NCBI RefSeq assembly: GCF_025466085.1 | Contig: NZ_JANLOD010000017.1 | Span: 1 to 64,000, forward strand | Length of the DNA stretch: 64,000 nt | Source of the DNA: Pseudomonas sp. 14P_8.1_Bac3 | Lineage (GTDB): Bacteria > Pseudomonadota > Gammaproteobacteria > Pseudomonadales > Pseudomonadaceae | Reading direction: 5' to 3' | Shown: positions 51,593 through 60,939 of the stretch, one piece after another | Numbering within the stretch: the stretch's first letter is position 1 | Layout of the letters: every line of letters starts with the position of its first letter | Position numbers and translations under genes: made by a program | Notes under the pieces: model-generated | What the model was told of the DNA's origin: nothing | Database searches by the model: none | Seen by the model: the letters and a program-made list of their open reading frames with translations, nothing else

Positions 51593-52921
51593 CTAGCCAA
51601 CCTGCTTGGTCGGGCTGTGGTAAATATCAGCGAACATGTCAGCCATGGCTTCTTCGCTGGGTTCTTCCTGCATTTGCACGCTGACGGCGCGGCTGACCAG
51701 TTGATGACGGCGCGGCAGATGCAAATCATCCGGAATCCGCGGGCCATCGGTCAGGTAAGCCACCGGCAATTCATGACTGATTGCCAGGCTCAACACTTCG
51801 CCCAGGCTTGCCGTTTCATCCAGTTTAGTCAGGATGCAGCCTGCGAGCCCGCAACGCTTGTAACTGTGATAAGCGGCGGTTAGAACCTGTTTCTGGCTGG
51901 TGGTTGCCAACACCAGGTAGTTTTTTGATTTGATGCCGCGACCGGCGAGGCTTTCGAGTTGCATGCGCAGTGCCGGATCGCTGGCCTGAAGACCCGCGGT
52001 ATCGATCAGCACCACACGTTTGCGCAGCAACGGCTCCAGCGCCTGCACCAGGGACTGGCCCGGATCGACGTGGGTCACCGAGACGTTGAGAATCCGCCCC
52101 AGGGTCTTCAGTTGTTCCTGGGCGCCGATGCGGTAGCTGTCCATGCTCACCAGCGCGATGTTCTGCGCGCCGTACTTGAGCACATAACGGGCGGCGAGCT
52201 TGGCCAGGGTGGTGGTCTTGCCCATGCCGGCAGGGCCGACCATGGCAATCACGCCGCCCTCTTCCAGCGGCTCGACTTCCGGGGTGGAGATCATCCGCGC
52301 CAGGTGCGCCAGCAGCATGCGCCAGGCCTGACGGGGTTCTTCAATGTCGGTAATCAGGTCCAGCAGATCACGGGACAACGGGCCGGACAAACCGATGCGT
52401 TGCAGACGACGCCACAGGTTGGCCTGGGCCGGGCGGCTGCCTTGCAGCTGGTTCCAGGCGAGGGAGCCGAGTTGCACTTCCATCAGTTCGCGCAAGCTGT
52501 TGAGCTCGAAACGCATCGAATCGAGAGCCCGTGGATCGACGCCGCTCGAGGCAGGCGCGGAGGCCGGTGCCGCACGACGCGGCTCGGAATAGGTCGGCTC
52601 GATCAGCGGCTCGGCGGCGGTCAACGGCAGGCCGGCGAACAACTGGCGATTGGTCGATTTGTCGCTCTCGCCCTCACTGCGCAGGCTCAATTCGGCCTGG
52701 GCGGTCACGATCCGCGACTGAGTCTTGCGCAGCTCATCCTCGAGTTCCATGTTCGGAACACGCGGGGCCAGCGCTGACAGTTTGTAATCGAGGGCAGCCG
52801 TCAGCTCGACACCACCGGCGATCCGGCGGTTGCCAATGATGGCGGCATCAGCGCCCAGCTCATCACGAACCAGTTTCATGGCCTGACGCATATCGGCGGC
52901 GAAAAAACGCTTAACTTGCAT
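51593..52921 (-). CDS. flhF: SRP-like GTPase FlhF (polar flagellum placement)
   Basis: The 442-residue protein has a variable basic N-terminal B domain (MQVKRFFAADMRQAMKLVRD), an N domain and the SRP GTPase G domain (GPAGMGKTTTLAKLAARYVL, VLIDTAGLQASD, LTKLDETASLGEVLSLA). It marks the pole for flagellar assembly. It starts 11 bases after flhA. Confidence 0.95.
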   Translation of the reverse strand: MQVKRFFAADMRQAMKLVRDELGADAAIIGNRRIAGGVELTAALDYKLSALAPRVPNMELEDELRKTQSRIVTAQAELSLRSEGESDKSTNRQLFAGLPLTAAEPLIEPTYSEPRRAAPASAPASSGVDPRALDSMRFELNSLRELMEVQLGSLAWNQLQGSRPAQANLWRRLQRIGLSGPLSRDLLDLITDIEEPRQAWRMLLAHLARMISTPEVEPLEEGGVIAMVGPAGMGKTTTLAKLAARYVLKYGAQNIALVSMDSYRIGAQEQLKTLGRILNVSVTHVDPGQSLVQALEPLLRKRVVLIDTAGLQASDPALRMQLESLAGRGIKSKNYLVLATTSQKQVLTAAYHSYKRCGLAGCILTKLDETASLGEVLSLAISHELPVAYLTDGPRIPDDLHLPRRHQLVSRAVSVQMQEEPSEEAMADMFADIYHSPTKQVG

Positions 52922-52932
52922 AAACCACTACC

Positions 52933-55062
52933 TCAGCCGTTGGGCCCTACTGTCGCAACGATGGTCACTTGCTTGTTGTCAGGAATTTCCTGGTAAGCCA
53001 ACACGTGCAAACCCGGGACTGCCAGTCGGCCAAATCGCGAGAGCATCGCGCGAACCGGACCGGCCACCAGCAGAATCACCGGTTGACCTTGCATTTCCTG
53101 ACGCTGCGCCGCGTCGATCAACGAGCGCTGCAGCTTCTCTGCCATGCTTGGCTCCAGCAGAACGCCCTCTTCCGAGCCTTGTCCTGCCTTCTGCAGACTA
53201 TTGAGCAATATCTGTTCCAACCTTGGCTCCAGGGTGATAACTGGCAGCTCGGAGTCAGTGCCTACAATGCTTTGGACGATTGCACGGGATACGCCGACGC
53301 GTACAGCGGCCACCAGAGCGGCAGTATCTTGACTCTTGGCGGCATTGTTCGCGATCGCTTCGGCAATGCTGCGGATGTCGCGTACCGGCACTTGTTCGGC
53401 CAGCAACGCCTGGAGCACCTTGAGCAGCTGCGACAGCGACACCACGCCCGGCACCAGCTCCTCGGCCAGTTTCGGCGAGCTTTTGGCCAGCAATTGCATG
53501 AGTTGCTGCACTTCTTCGTGACCGATCAGCTCACTGGAATGCTTGTACAGAATCTGGTTCAAGTGGGTCGCCACTACCGTACTGGCATCGACCACGGTGT
53601 AACCGAGGGATTGTGCCTGCGCACGCTGGCTGACTTCGATCCAGACCGCCTCCAACCCGAAAGCCGGATCTTTGGCGGTGATGCCGTTCAGCGAACCGTA
53701 GACCTGGCCGGGGTTGATCGCCAGCTCGCGGTCCGGGTAGATCTCCGCTTCGGCGAGGATCACGCCCATGAGGGTCAGGCGATAGGCGCTTGGCGCGAGG
53801 TCGAGGTTGTCACGGATATGCACGGTCGGCATCAGGAAGCCCAGGTCCTGGGACAGTTTCTTGCGCACACCCTTGATCCGCGCCAGCAACTGACCGCCCT
53901 GGTTACGGTCCACCAGCGGAATCAGGCGATAGCCGACTTCCAGGCCGATCATGTCGATCGGTGTCACGTCGTCCCAGCCCAGCTCCTTGGTTTCCTGGGC
54001 GCGGGCCGGGGATGGCAGCAGTTCCTGCTGACGCTTGACCTCTTGCAGGGCGTGGACCTTGACCGCGTTCTGCTTCTTCCAGAACAGGTAAGCGCCACCG
54101 GCCGCCAGGGCTGCCATGCTGAGGAAGGAAAAGTGCGGCATGCCGGGCACCAGGCCCATCACTGCCATCAGGCCCGCCGCCACGGCCAGCGCTTTGGGCG
54201 AGGCGAACATCTGGCGATTGATCTGTTTGCCCATGTCTTCCGAACCGGAAGCGCGGGTCACCATGATCGCGGCAGCTGTGGATAACAACAGTGATGGCAA
54301 TTGCGCCACCAAACCGTCACCGATGGTCAGCAACGCGTAAACCTTGCCGGCGTCGGCGAAGCTCATGTTGTGCTGGAAGATACCGACGGCCATGCCGCCG
54401 ATCAGGTTGATGAACAGAATCAGCAGGCCGGCGATGGCGTCACCGCGGACGAATTTGCTGGCACCGTCCATGGAACCGTAGAACTCGGCTTCCTGGGCCA
54501 CTTCCATCCGGCGCAGCTTGGCCTGGTTCTGGTCGATCAGGCCGGCGTTCAAGTCGGCGTCGATTGCCATTTGTTTGCCGGGCATCGCATCGAGGGTGAA
54601 ACGCGCGCTCACCTCGGAAATCCGCCCGGCACCCTTGGTCACCACGACGAAGTTGATGATCATCAAAATCGCGAACACCACGATACCGACCACGTAGTTG
54701 CCGCCGATCACCACTTCACCGAAGGCCTGGATCACCTTACCGGCCGCGGCGTGACCGTCCTGGCCGTGGAGCATCACCACCCGCGTGGAGGCCACGTTCA
54801 GCGCCAGTCGCAACAGCGTCGCCACCAGCAGAATCGTCGGGAACACCGCGAAATCCAGCGGCCGCAGGGCATAGACGCACACCAGCAGGACGACAATCGA
54901 CAGCGCGATGTTGAACGTGAAAAACACGTCCAGCAGGAACGGCGGCACCGGCAGCATCATCATGGCCAGCATGACCAGCAGCAACAGCGGCACGCCCAGA
55001 TTGCCTCGACTGAGGTCTGCCATGTTCGTGCGAGCAGTGTTGAGTAACTGAGTGCGATCCAC
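52933..55062 (-). CDS. flhA: Flagellar export gate protein FlhA
   Basis: The 709-residue protein has eight N-terminal membrane helices, the conserved FHIPEP loop (VARFTLDAMPGKQMAIDADLNAG) and a large cytoplasmic ring domain. The GTG at 55062 follows GGGGA. A sigma-54 promoter lies about 50 bases upstream of the start. It begins the flhA-flhF-fleN-fliA operon and is separated from flhB by a REP doublet. Confidence 0.95.
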   Translation of the reverse strand: MDRTQLLNTARTNMADLSRGNLGVPLLLLVMLAMMMLPVPPFLLDVFFTFNIALSIVVLLVCVYALRPLDFAVFPTILLVATLLRLALNVASTRVVMLHGQDGHAAAGKVIQAFGEVVIGGNYVVGIVVFAILMIINFVVVTKGAGRISEVSARFTLDAMPGKQMAIDADLNAGLIDQNQAKLRRMEVAQEAEFYGSMDGASKFVRGDAIAGLLILFINLIGGMAVGIFQHNMSFADAGKVYALLTIGDGLVAQLPSLLLSTAAAIMVTRASGSEDMGKQINRQMFASPKALAVAAGLMAVMGLVPGMPHFSFLSMAALAAGGAYLFWKKQNAVKVHALQEVKRQQELLPSPARAQETKELGWDDVTPIDMIGLEVGYRLIPLVDRNQGGQLLARIKGVRKKLSQDLGFLMPTVHIRDNLDLAPSAYRLTLMGVILAEAEIYPDRELAINPGQVYGSLNGITAKDPAFGLEAVWIEVSQRAQAQSLGYTVVDASTVVATHLNQILYKHSSELIGHEEVQQLMQLLAKSSPKLAEELVPGVVSLSQLLKVLQALLAEQVPVRDIRSIAEAIANNAAKSQDTAALVAAVRVGVSRAIVQSIVGTDSELPVITLEPRLEQILLNSLQKAGQGSEEGVLLEPSMAEKLQRSLIDAAQRQEMQGQPVILLVAGPVRAMLSRFGRLAVPGLHVLAYQEIPDNKQVTIVATVGPNG

Positions 55063-55123
55063 CGGTTTTCCCCGTTCCTTTAAAGCAAACTTTTGACGCC
55101 AGAAGCGGGCGCAAAGCGGCTAC

Positions 55124-55139
55124 TGCAAGAAGCCTTCCA
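55124..55139 (-). promoter_or_regulatory. Sigma-54 promoter of flhA
   Basis: On the minus strand TGGAAGGCTTCTTGCA has GG and GC at the -24/-12 positions with exact spacing. Transcription would start near 55113, about 50 bases before the GTG. FleQ would be the expected activator. Confidence 0.75.
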
Positions 55140-55201
55140 ACTTTTTGCGGGGATAGGGAATAGAGGGGTGTCTCGGGGTTCACGGGGTCAGGACGGACGC
55201 C

Positions 55202-55276
55202 TTCGCGAGCAAGCCCGCTCCCACAGTTTATTTCGCGGACGACAACAGCCCCTGTGGGAGTGGGCTTGCTCGCGAA
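55202..55276. repeat. REP doublet between flhB and flhA (TTCGC-first, 75 bp)
   Basis: TTCGCGAGCAAGCCCGCTCC at 55202 and GTGGGAGTGGGCTTGCTCGC at 55254 (one change). It lies 25 bases after the flhB stop on its 5' reading side and about 60 bases upstream of the flhA promoter, so it marks the operon border. Confidence 0.9.
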
Positions 55277-55301
55277 GAGGCCGGCACCGCCGCCCTAAAA
55301 C

Positions 55302-56441
55302 TCAGGAATCGCGCCGCAGATCCGGCGGAATCGGCAAATCGTCCTTCAATGGCTCAGGCCGCTTGCCCTTGCCTGCGCGGTGCTGGCGGATCTGGTAGAC
55401 GTAGGCCAATACCTGGGCGACGGCCAGGTACAGCCCGCCCGGAATTTCCTGCTCCAGCTCCGTGGAGTAATAAATCGACCGCGCCAGCGCCGGTGACTCC
55501 AGCAGCAACACTTCGTTGGCCACGGCAATTTCGCGGATCTTCAATGCGAGGAAATCACTGCCCTTGGCCAACAGCACCGGCGCACTGCCTTTTTCCGGAT
55601 CGTACTTGAGCGCCACGGCGTAGTGGGTCGGGTTGGTGATGACCACGTCGGCTTCGGGAATGGCCGCCATCATCCGCCGCTGGGACATCTCGCGCTGCAA
55701 CTGGCGAATCCGTTGCTTGACCTCGGGCCGCCCTTCCGCATCCTTGTGTTCGTCGCGCACTTCCTGCTTGGTCATCAGCAGTTTCTTGTGGCTTTCCCAG
55801 AGCTGCACGGGCACATCCACCGCGGCGATGATGATCAGCCCGCAGGACATCCACAACGTACTCCAGCCCACCACTTGCAGGCAGTGGATGACCGCCAGCT
55901 CCAGCGGTTCATGGGCGATGCGTATCAGATCGTCGATGTCCGAAGAAAGGACCACCAGCGCCACGGTCAGGACAATCAGGAACTTCGCGAAGGCCTTGAG
56001 CAGTTCGACGATGGCCTTGAACGAAAACATGCGCTTGAGGCCTGCGGCAGGGTTCATGCGGCTGAATTTCGGCGCCAGGGAACCCGCTGCAAACAGCCAG
56101 CCCCCCAGGGAAATGGGGCCGATCAACGCGGCCAGCACCAGGGTGATCATGATTGGCTGAATCGCCAGCAATGCCATCAACCCGGAACTCATCAGGTAAT
56201 TGGCCATGTAGCGCTGATCGAGAATGACTTCCCGCGGCAGGGAAAAATTCTGCCGCATCAACTCCATCAAGTCTTGGGCGAGCGCCCCGCCGAAGATCAG
56301 CAATGCGCCAGAACCGGCCAGCATGATCGCCAGGGTATTGAGCTCTTTGGAGCGCGCAATCTCGCCCTTCTCGCGGGAGTCGGTCTTGCGCTTCTCGGTG
56401 GGGTCTTCTGTCTTGTCCTGACCGCTCTCGCTCTCGGCCAT
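55302..56441 (-). CDS. flhB: Flagellar export switch protein FlhB
   Basis: The 379-residue protein has a charged N-terminus (SESGQDKTEDPTEKRKTD), four membrane helices and the cytoplasmic domain with the autocleavage motif NPTH in DVVITNPTHYAVALKYDPE. It switches export from hook to filament proteins on a signal from FliK. It starts 3 bases after fliR. Confidence 0.96.
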   Translation of the reverse strand: MAESESGQDKTEDPTEKRKTDSREKGEIARSKELNTLAIMLAGSGALLIFGGALAQDLMELMRQNFSLPREVILDQRYMANYLMSSGLMALLAIQPIMITLVLAALIGPISLGGWLFAAGSLAPKFSRMNPAAGLKRMFSFKAIVELLKAFAKFLIVLTVALVVLSSDIDDLIRIAHEPLELAVIHCLQVVGWSTLWMSCGLIIIAAVDVPVQLWESHKKLLMTKQEVRDEHKDAEGRPEVKQRIRQLQREMSQRRMMAAIPEADVVITNPTHYAVALKYDPEKGSAPVLLAKGSDFLALKIREIAVANEVLLLESPALARSIYYSTELEQEIPGGLYLAVAQVLAYVYQIRQHRAGKGKRPEPLKDDLPIPPDLRRDS

Positions 56442-56444
56442 GGC

Positions 56445-57230
56445 TCAGCGCGCCTGTGCCAGATCGCGTAGAAACTGCAGGGCCTCGGTGGCCAGCGGTC
56501 GATACTGATTGAGAATGTCCGCAAGCCCTATCCAGACGATGAACAGGCCGAGCACCAGGGTTAGCGGGAAGCCGATGGAGAAGATGTTCAACTGCGGCGC
56601 GGCGCGGGTCATGATGCCAAACGCGATATTGACCACCAGCAAAGCAGTGATCGCCGGCAACACCAGCACCAGCGCCGCCCCCAGGACCCAGCCAAGCTTG
56701 CCGGCCAGCTCCCAGAAATGATTGACCATGAAACCGCTGCCCACCGGCAACGTGGTAAAGCTTTCGGTGAGGACTTCGAACACCACCAGATGGCCGTTCA
56801 TGGACAGGAACAACAGCGTCACCAGCATGGTGAAAAACTGCCCGATCACCGCCACCGACACACCGTTGGTCGGGTCAACCATGGACGCGAACGCCATGCC
56901 CATCTGCACCGCGACGATTTGCCCGGCGACGACGAACGCCTGGAAAAACAGTTGCAGGGAGAACCCCAACGCCGCGCCGACGAGAATCTGCTCAGCGATC
57001 AGCAGCAGACCGCTAAGGTCCAGCACATTGACCGGCGGCATCGGCGGCAGGCCCGGGGCAATCACAACGGTGATCGCCAGGGCGAAGTACATGCGGATCC
57101 GCCGCGGTACCAGCGTTGTACCGAACACCGGCATGACCATCAGCAGCGAGCCGATGCGAAACAGCGGCAACATGAACGTCGCGACCCAGGTACTGATCTG
57201 GGTATCGGTCAGTTGCAGCAGCGACGACAT
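56445..57230 (-). CDS. fliR: Flagellar export protein FliR
   Basis: The 261-residue polytopic protein starts MSSLLQLTDTQISTWVATFM with the typical PLFRIGSLLMVMPVFGTTLVPRRIRMYFALAIT. Part of the FliPQR export channel. It starts 3 bases after fliQ. Confidence 0.95.
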   Translation of the reverse strand: MSSLLQLTDTQISTWVATFMLPLFRIGSLLMVMPVFGTTLVPRRIRMYFALAITVVIAPGLPPMPPVNVLDLSGLLLIAEQILVGAALGFSLQLFFQAFVVAGQIVAVQMGMAFASMVDPTNGVSVAVIGQFFTMLVTLLFLSMNGHLVVFEVLTESFTTLPVGSGFMVNHFWELAGKLGWVLGAALVLVLPAITALLVVNIAFGIMTRAAPQLNIFSIGFPLTLVLGLFIVWIGLADILNQYRPLATEALQFLRDLAQAR

Positions 57231-57233
57231 GGC

Positions 57234-57503
57234 TTAACCGATGACCAGCGGAATGTTGTGGTACAGCTGAATGATGTATTCCATGAAGGTTTGCACCAGC
57301 CAGGGGCCGGAGACGATCAGCGTCACCAGCATCACCAGCAGGCGCGGCAGGAAGCTCAAGGTCTGTTCGTTGATCTGCGTGGCGGCCTGGAACATGGCGA
57401 CCAGCAGGCCGACAAGCAGGCTCGGGATCACCAGCACAGCCACCATCATGGTGGTCAGCCACAGCGCCTCACGAAAGATGTCTACCGCCACTTCCGGCGT
57501 CAT
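57234..57503 (-). CDS. fliQ: Flagellar export protein FliQ
   Basis: The 89-residue two-helix protein starts [20 protein letters not shown] and has the family stretch [21 protein letters not shown]. It overlaps the fliP stop by 4 bases. Confidence 0.95.
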   Translation of the reverse strand: MTPEVAVDIFREALWLTTMMVAVLVIPSLLVGLLVAMFQAATQINEQTLSFLPRLLVMLVTLIVSGPWLVQTFMEYIIQLYHNIPLVIG

Positions 57504-58258
57504 GGCGAGACACCGCCGAAGCTGCTCGCCAACGTGCCGATGATCAGCGCCCAGCCATCCACCAGCACGAACAACATGATCTTGAACGGCAGGGAAATGA
57601 TCAGCGGCGAGAGCATCATCATACCCATGGCCATCAGCACACTGGCCACCACCAGGTCGATGATCAGGAACGGAATGAAGATCATGAAGCCGATCTGGAA
57701 CGCGGTTTTCAGTTCAGAGGTGACGAAGGCCGGCACCAGGATGGTCAGCGGCGCCTGGTCCGGCGTGGCAATGTCCGTACGCTTGGACAGACGCATGAAC
57801 AACTCTAGATCGCTGCTGCGGGTCTGGGCGAGCATGAAGTCCTTGATCGGCACCTGGGCCTTGGCCACGGCATCCTGCGCGGTGAGTTTTTCCGCCAGGT
57901 ATGGCTGCAAGGCATCCTGGTTCACTCGGTCGAACACCGGCGCCATGATGAACAGGGTCAGGAACAGCGCCATGCCGGTGAGGATCTGGTTCGACGGCGT
58001 CTGCTGCAGGCCCAGGGCCTGGCGCAGGATCGAGAAGACAATGATGATCCGGGTGAAGCTGGTCATCAGCATGACGAACGCCGGGATGAAACTCAGCGCG
58101 GTCATGATCAGCAGGATCTGCAGGCTGACCGAATATTCCTGAGCGCCCTGGGCGTTGGTGCCCAAGGTGATCGCCGGGATCGACAACGGATCGGCGGCGA
58201 AAGCCAGCGGCGCGGCCAGCATCAGGGCCAGCGTCAAGATGATGCGTAGCGCACCCAT
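57500..58258 (-). CDS. fliP: Flagellar export protein FliP
   Basis: The 252-residue protein has a cleaved signal peptide (ending AFA-AD), then [46 protein letters not shown] and the conserved C-terminal [14 protein letters not shown]. It forms the core export pore with FliQ and FliR. It overlaps fliO by one base. Confidence 0.96.
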   Translation of the reverse strand: MGALRIILTLALMLAAPLAFAADPLSIPAITLGTNAQGAQEYSVSLQILLIMTALSFIPAFVMLMTSFTRIIIVFSILRQALGLQQTPSNQILTGMALFLTLFIMAPVFDRVNQDALQPYLAEKLTAQDAVAKAQVPIKDFMLAQTRSSDLELFMRLSKRTDIATPDQAPLTILVPAFVTSELKTAFQIGFMIFIPFLIIDLVVASVLMAMGMMMLSPLIISLPFKIMLFVLVDGWALIIGTLASSFGGVSP

Positions 58259-58701
58259 TACTTCTTATCCTTCTGATCCTTGCCCATCAGTTCCAGCAGA
58301 CGCTGGGCAAACTCCGGGGTCGCTTTCTCGGTGACCGGCACCTGCACCGGTTCCTTGAGTACATGCAACGCAGTGATAGTGCCAGGGCTCAAGCCGAGCA
58401 GGATCTGCTCGTTACCGACCTGCACTAGCATCAGACGGTCACGCGGACCGAGGGCTCGAGAGCCAATCAGTTCGATTACCTGCCCTTTGCCCGCCGGCCC
58501 GGCCTGCTGGACCCGGCGCAACAGCCAGGCGAGGAAGAAGATCAACCCCAGCACCAACAGCAAACCGAGTACCAGTTGCGTCAGTTGACCTGCCACGCCG
58601 CCACTGACCGCGGGCGCTGCGGCGGTGGTAGCAGTCGCGACCGGCTCAGCCGCCAGCACACTGAACGGCAAAGCTGCAAAGAACCCCAGAGCCTTTTTCA
58701 C
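58258..58701 (-). CDS. fliO: Flagellar export assembly protein FliO
   Basis: The 147-residue protein starts with GTG directly after the fliN stop. It has a signal-like N-terminus, one membrane helix ([22 protein letters not shown]) and the small cytoplasmic domain ([33 protein letters not shown]). It helps stable FliP assembly. Confidence 0.92.
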   Translation of the reverse strand: MKKALGFFAALPFSVLAAEPVATATTAAAPAVSGGVAGQLTQLVLGLLLVLGLIFFLAWLLRRVQQAGPAGKGQVIELIGSRALGPRDRLMLVQVGNEQILLGLSPGTITALHVLKEPVQVPVTEKATPEFAQRLLELMGKDQKDKK

Positions 58702-59160
58702 TCAGCGCAGCTTCTTGATGCGTTCGCTTGGGCTGATCACGTCAGTCAGGCGGATGCCGAACTTTTCGTTGACCACCACCACTTCACCGTGAGCGATCAA
58801 CGTACCGTTGACCAGCACATCCAGTGGCTCACCGGCCAGACGATCGAGCTCGATTACCGAACCCTGGTTGAGCTGCAGCAGGTTGCGAATATTGATGTCG
58901 GTGCTGCCGACTTCCATGGAAATCGATACCGGGATGTCGAGGATCACGTCCAGGTTCGGACCGTCCATGCTCACCGGCTCGTTGCTTTTCGGCACGCTGC
59001 CGAACTCTTCCATTGGCAGACGGTTGGACGACGAGGTCGCGGCGTCGGCGGCCAGCAAGGCGTCGATGTCGTCCTGCCCGGCGTCGCCGGTTTCTTCCAG
59101 GGCCGCAGCCCATTCATCGGCCAGTGCCTGGTCGTCCTGGGTATTCATGTCGTTAGCCAT
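58702..59160 (-). CDS. fliN: Flagellar motor switch protein FliN
   Basis: Two ATGs are adjacent (59163, 59160); 59160 has the better distance from GAGGA. The 152-residue protein has a Pseudomonas-type acidic N-terminus (ALADEWAAALEETGDAGQDDIDALL) and the SpoA domain (LDVILDIPVSISMEVGSTDINIRNLLQLNQGSVIELDRLAGEPLDVLVNG region, residues about 75-135). Part of the C-ring that binds CheY-P. Confidence 0.95.
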   Translation of the reverse strand: MANDMNTQDDQALADEWAAALEETGDAGQDDIDALLAADAATSSSNRLPMEEFGSVPKSNEPVSMDGPNLDVILDIPVSISMEVGSTDINIRNLLQLNQGSVIELDRLAGEPLDVLVNGTLIAHGEVVVVNEKFGIRLTDVISPSERIKKLR

Positions 59161-59228
59161 CATGTGTCCTCGGCGGGCAACCCTTCAGCGGGCTGCCGTC
59201 TGTTAATAGCAAATGGAAGCAACGCCGC

Positions 59229-60197
59229 TTAACGGCGCTCGATCGGCTCGATCACCTGCAACGCGAGGTTGCCTTTGTGCGAGCCCATCTTGACCTTGAA
59301 CGCAGGCACGCCATTGGCGCGCATGATCATGTCTTCCGGCATTTCCACCGGGATGATGTCCCCCGGCTGCATATGCAGGATGTCCCGCAGACGCAGTTGG
59401 CGACGCGCGACGGTGGCGCCTATTGGCACGTTGACATCCAGCACGTCGGTGCGCAGTGCGTTGACCCAGCGCTCGTCCTGGTCATCGAGGTCAGACTGGA
59501 AGCCGGCGTCGAGCATTTCGCGCACCGGCTCGATCATCGAGTACGGCATGGTCACGTGCAGGTCGCCGCCACCGCCATCGAGTTCGATGTGGAACGTCGA
59601 CACCACAATGGCTTCGCTCGGGCCAACGATGTTGGCCATGGCCGGGTTCACTTCCGAGTTGATGTACTCGAAGTTCACTTCCATGATCGCCTGCCAGGCT
59701 TCTTTCAAATCGACGAAGGCCTGCTCCAGCACCATGCGCACCACACGCAGTTCGGTCGGGGTGAATTCACGCCCTTCGATCTTCGCGTGACGGCCGTCGC
59801 CGCCGAAGAAGTTGTCCACCAGCTTGAATACCAGCTTGGCGTCGAGGATGAATAGCGCCGTGCCACGCAGTGGCTTGATCTTGACCAGATTGAGGCTGGT
59901 CGGTACGTACAGCGAATGCACGTACTCACCGAACTTCATCACCTGCACACCACCGACGGCAACGTCCGCCGAGCGACGCAGCATGTTGAACATGCTGATG
60001 CGGGTGTAGCGGGCGAAACGCTCGTTGATCATTTCCAGGGTCGGCATGCGTCCACGGACGATGCGATCCTGGCTGGTCAGGTCGTAGCTTTTGACACTGC
60101 CGGGTTCAGCAGCGATATCGGTCTGTACCAGACCATCGTCGACACCATGCAACAGCGCATCGATCTCATCCTGGGACAGCAGGTCCTGCACGGCCAT
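59229..60197 (-). CDS. fliM: Flagellar motor switch protein FliM
   Basis: The 322-residue protein starts with the CheY-binding peptide LLSQDEIDALLHGV, then a CheC-like middle domain and a C-terminal SpoA domain (VPIGATVARRQLRLRDILHMQPGD). It is the direct receiver of CheY-P in the rotor. It starts 9 bases after fliL. Confidence 0.96.
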   Translation of the reverse strand: MAVQDLLSQDEIDALLHGVDDGLVQTDIAAEPGSVKSYDLTSQDRIVRGRMPTLEMINERFARYTRISMFNMLRRSADVAVGGVQVMKFGEYVHSLYVPTSLNLVKIKPLRGTALFILDAKLVFKLVDNFFGGDGRHAKIEGREFTPTELRVVRMVLEQAFVDLKEAWQAIMEVNFEYINSEVNPAMANIVGPSEAIVVSTFHIELDGGGGDLHVTMPYSMIEPVREMLDAGFQSDLDDQDERWVNALRTDVLDVNVPIGATVARRQLRLRDILHMQPGDIIPVEMPEDMIMRANGVPAFKVKMGSHKGNLALQVIEPIERR

Positions 60198-60206
60198 GTC
60201 GTGTTC

Positions 60207-60710
60207 CTACTGCAGTACGAAATTAGTGAAAAGCAACTGTTCGACAACCACTTTGCCGAGCTCTTTCTGCGCCACTTCCTGGACGCTGGCCGTCGCTTTC
60301 TGACGCAACATTTCCTGGCCGACCGGCGACGCCAGCGTGGCGAAATCCTGCCCGGAGAACAGCATGACCAGGTTATTGCGGATGACCGGCATGTGGACCT
60401 TGAGCGCTTCCAGATCGGCCTGGTTGCGGCCCATCATGGTGATGCTCACCTGCATGTAGCGCTGGCGGCCGTTCTGGTTGAAGTTGGCCACGAAGGCGGG
60501 CAGCAAGGGCTCGAACACCGCGGCCTGCTTGCCGCTGACGGCGGCTTCCGGCGCCGGCGCGGGCTTGCTCTGGGCGCTATGCATGAAGAACCAGGTCGCC
60601 CCCACGGACAAGCCGATCGCCAGCAGCAGGGCCACCACGATCACAATGATCAGCTTGAGTTTGCCTTTGGTTGCGGGGTCTTTTACAGCTGATGCTTCGC
60701 TCTTCGCCAT
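60207..60710 (-). CDS. fliL: Flagellar basal-body-associated protein FliL
   Basis: The 167-residue protein has a short cytoplasmic basic end, one membrane helix (LKLIIVIVVALLLAIGLSVG) and a periplasmic stomatin-like domain ending in the usual VVEQLLFTNFVLQ. It supports stators under load. First gene of fliL-fliMNOPQR-flhB, behind a sigma-54 promoter. Confidence 0.94.
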   Translation of the reverse strand: MAKSEASAVKDPATKGKLKLIIVIVVALLLAIGLSVGATWFFMHSAQSKPAPAPEAAVSGKQAAVFEPLLPAFVANFNQNGRQRYMQVSITMMGRNQADLEALKVHMPVIRNNLVMLFSGQDFATLASPVGQEMLRQKATASVQEVAQKELGKVVVEQLLFTNFVLQ

Positions 60711-60760
60711 GCCAATAATCCGTCACTATTCGGGTTTTCACAGTCGCACGGCAAGGCAAG

Positions 60761-60776
60761 AGCAAGTGTTATGCCA
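60761..60776 (-). promoter_or_regulatory. Sigma-54 promoter of the fliL operon
   Basis: On the minus strand TGGCATAACACTTGCT is an almost ideal -24/-12 element with correct spacing. The start would be near 60750, 40 bases before the fliL ATG. Confidence 0.85.
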
Positions 60777-60835
60777 GAAGTGTCGGGAGTGCGAAGGGAC
60801 GGGACCAAGCAAAATATTGAATACACCACATAAAC

Positions 60836-60923
60836 GCGGGAGCGGGCTTGTTCGCGAATGCAGTGTGTCAGTCGACATAAATATCGACGTTAAACAAGCA
60901 TTCGCGAGCAAGCCCGCCCCCAC
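60836..60923. repeat. REP doublet between fliK and fliL (GTGGG-first, 88 bp)
   Basis: Degenerate copies (GCGGGAGCGGGCTTGTTCGC at 60836, and the inverse with CCCGCCCC ending at 60923) around a 42-base spacer containing GTGTGTCAGTCGACAT. It is the most diverged 88-bp unit here, yet its length is unchanged. Confidence 0.88.
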
Positions 60924-60939
60924 TGGGTGCTGCGCAGAA

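Noticed and set aside
55085..55101. Second sigma-54-like motif TGGCGTCAAAAGTTTGC upstream of flhA
   Set aside because: GG and GC are two bases too far apart; the element at 55124-55139 has exact spacing.
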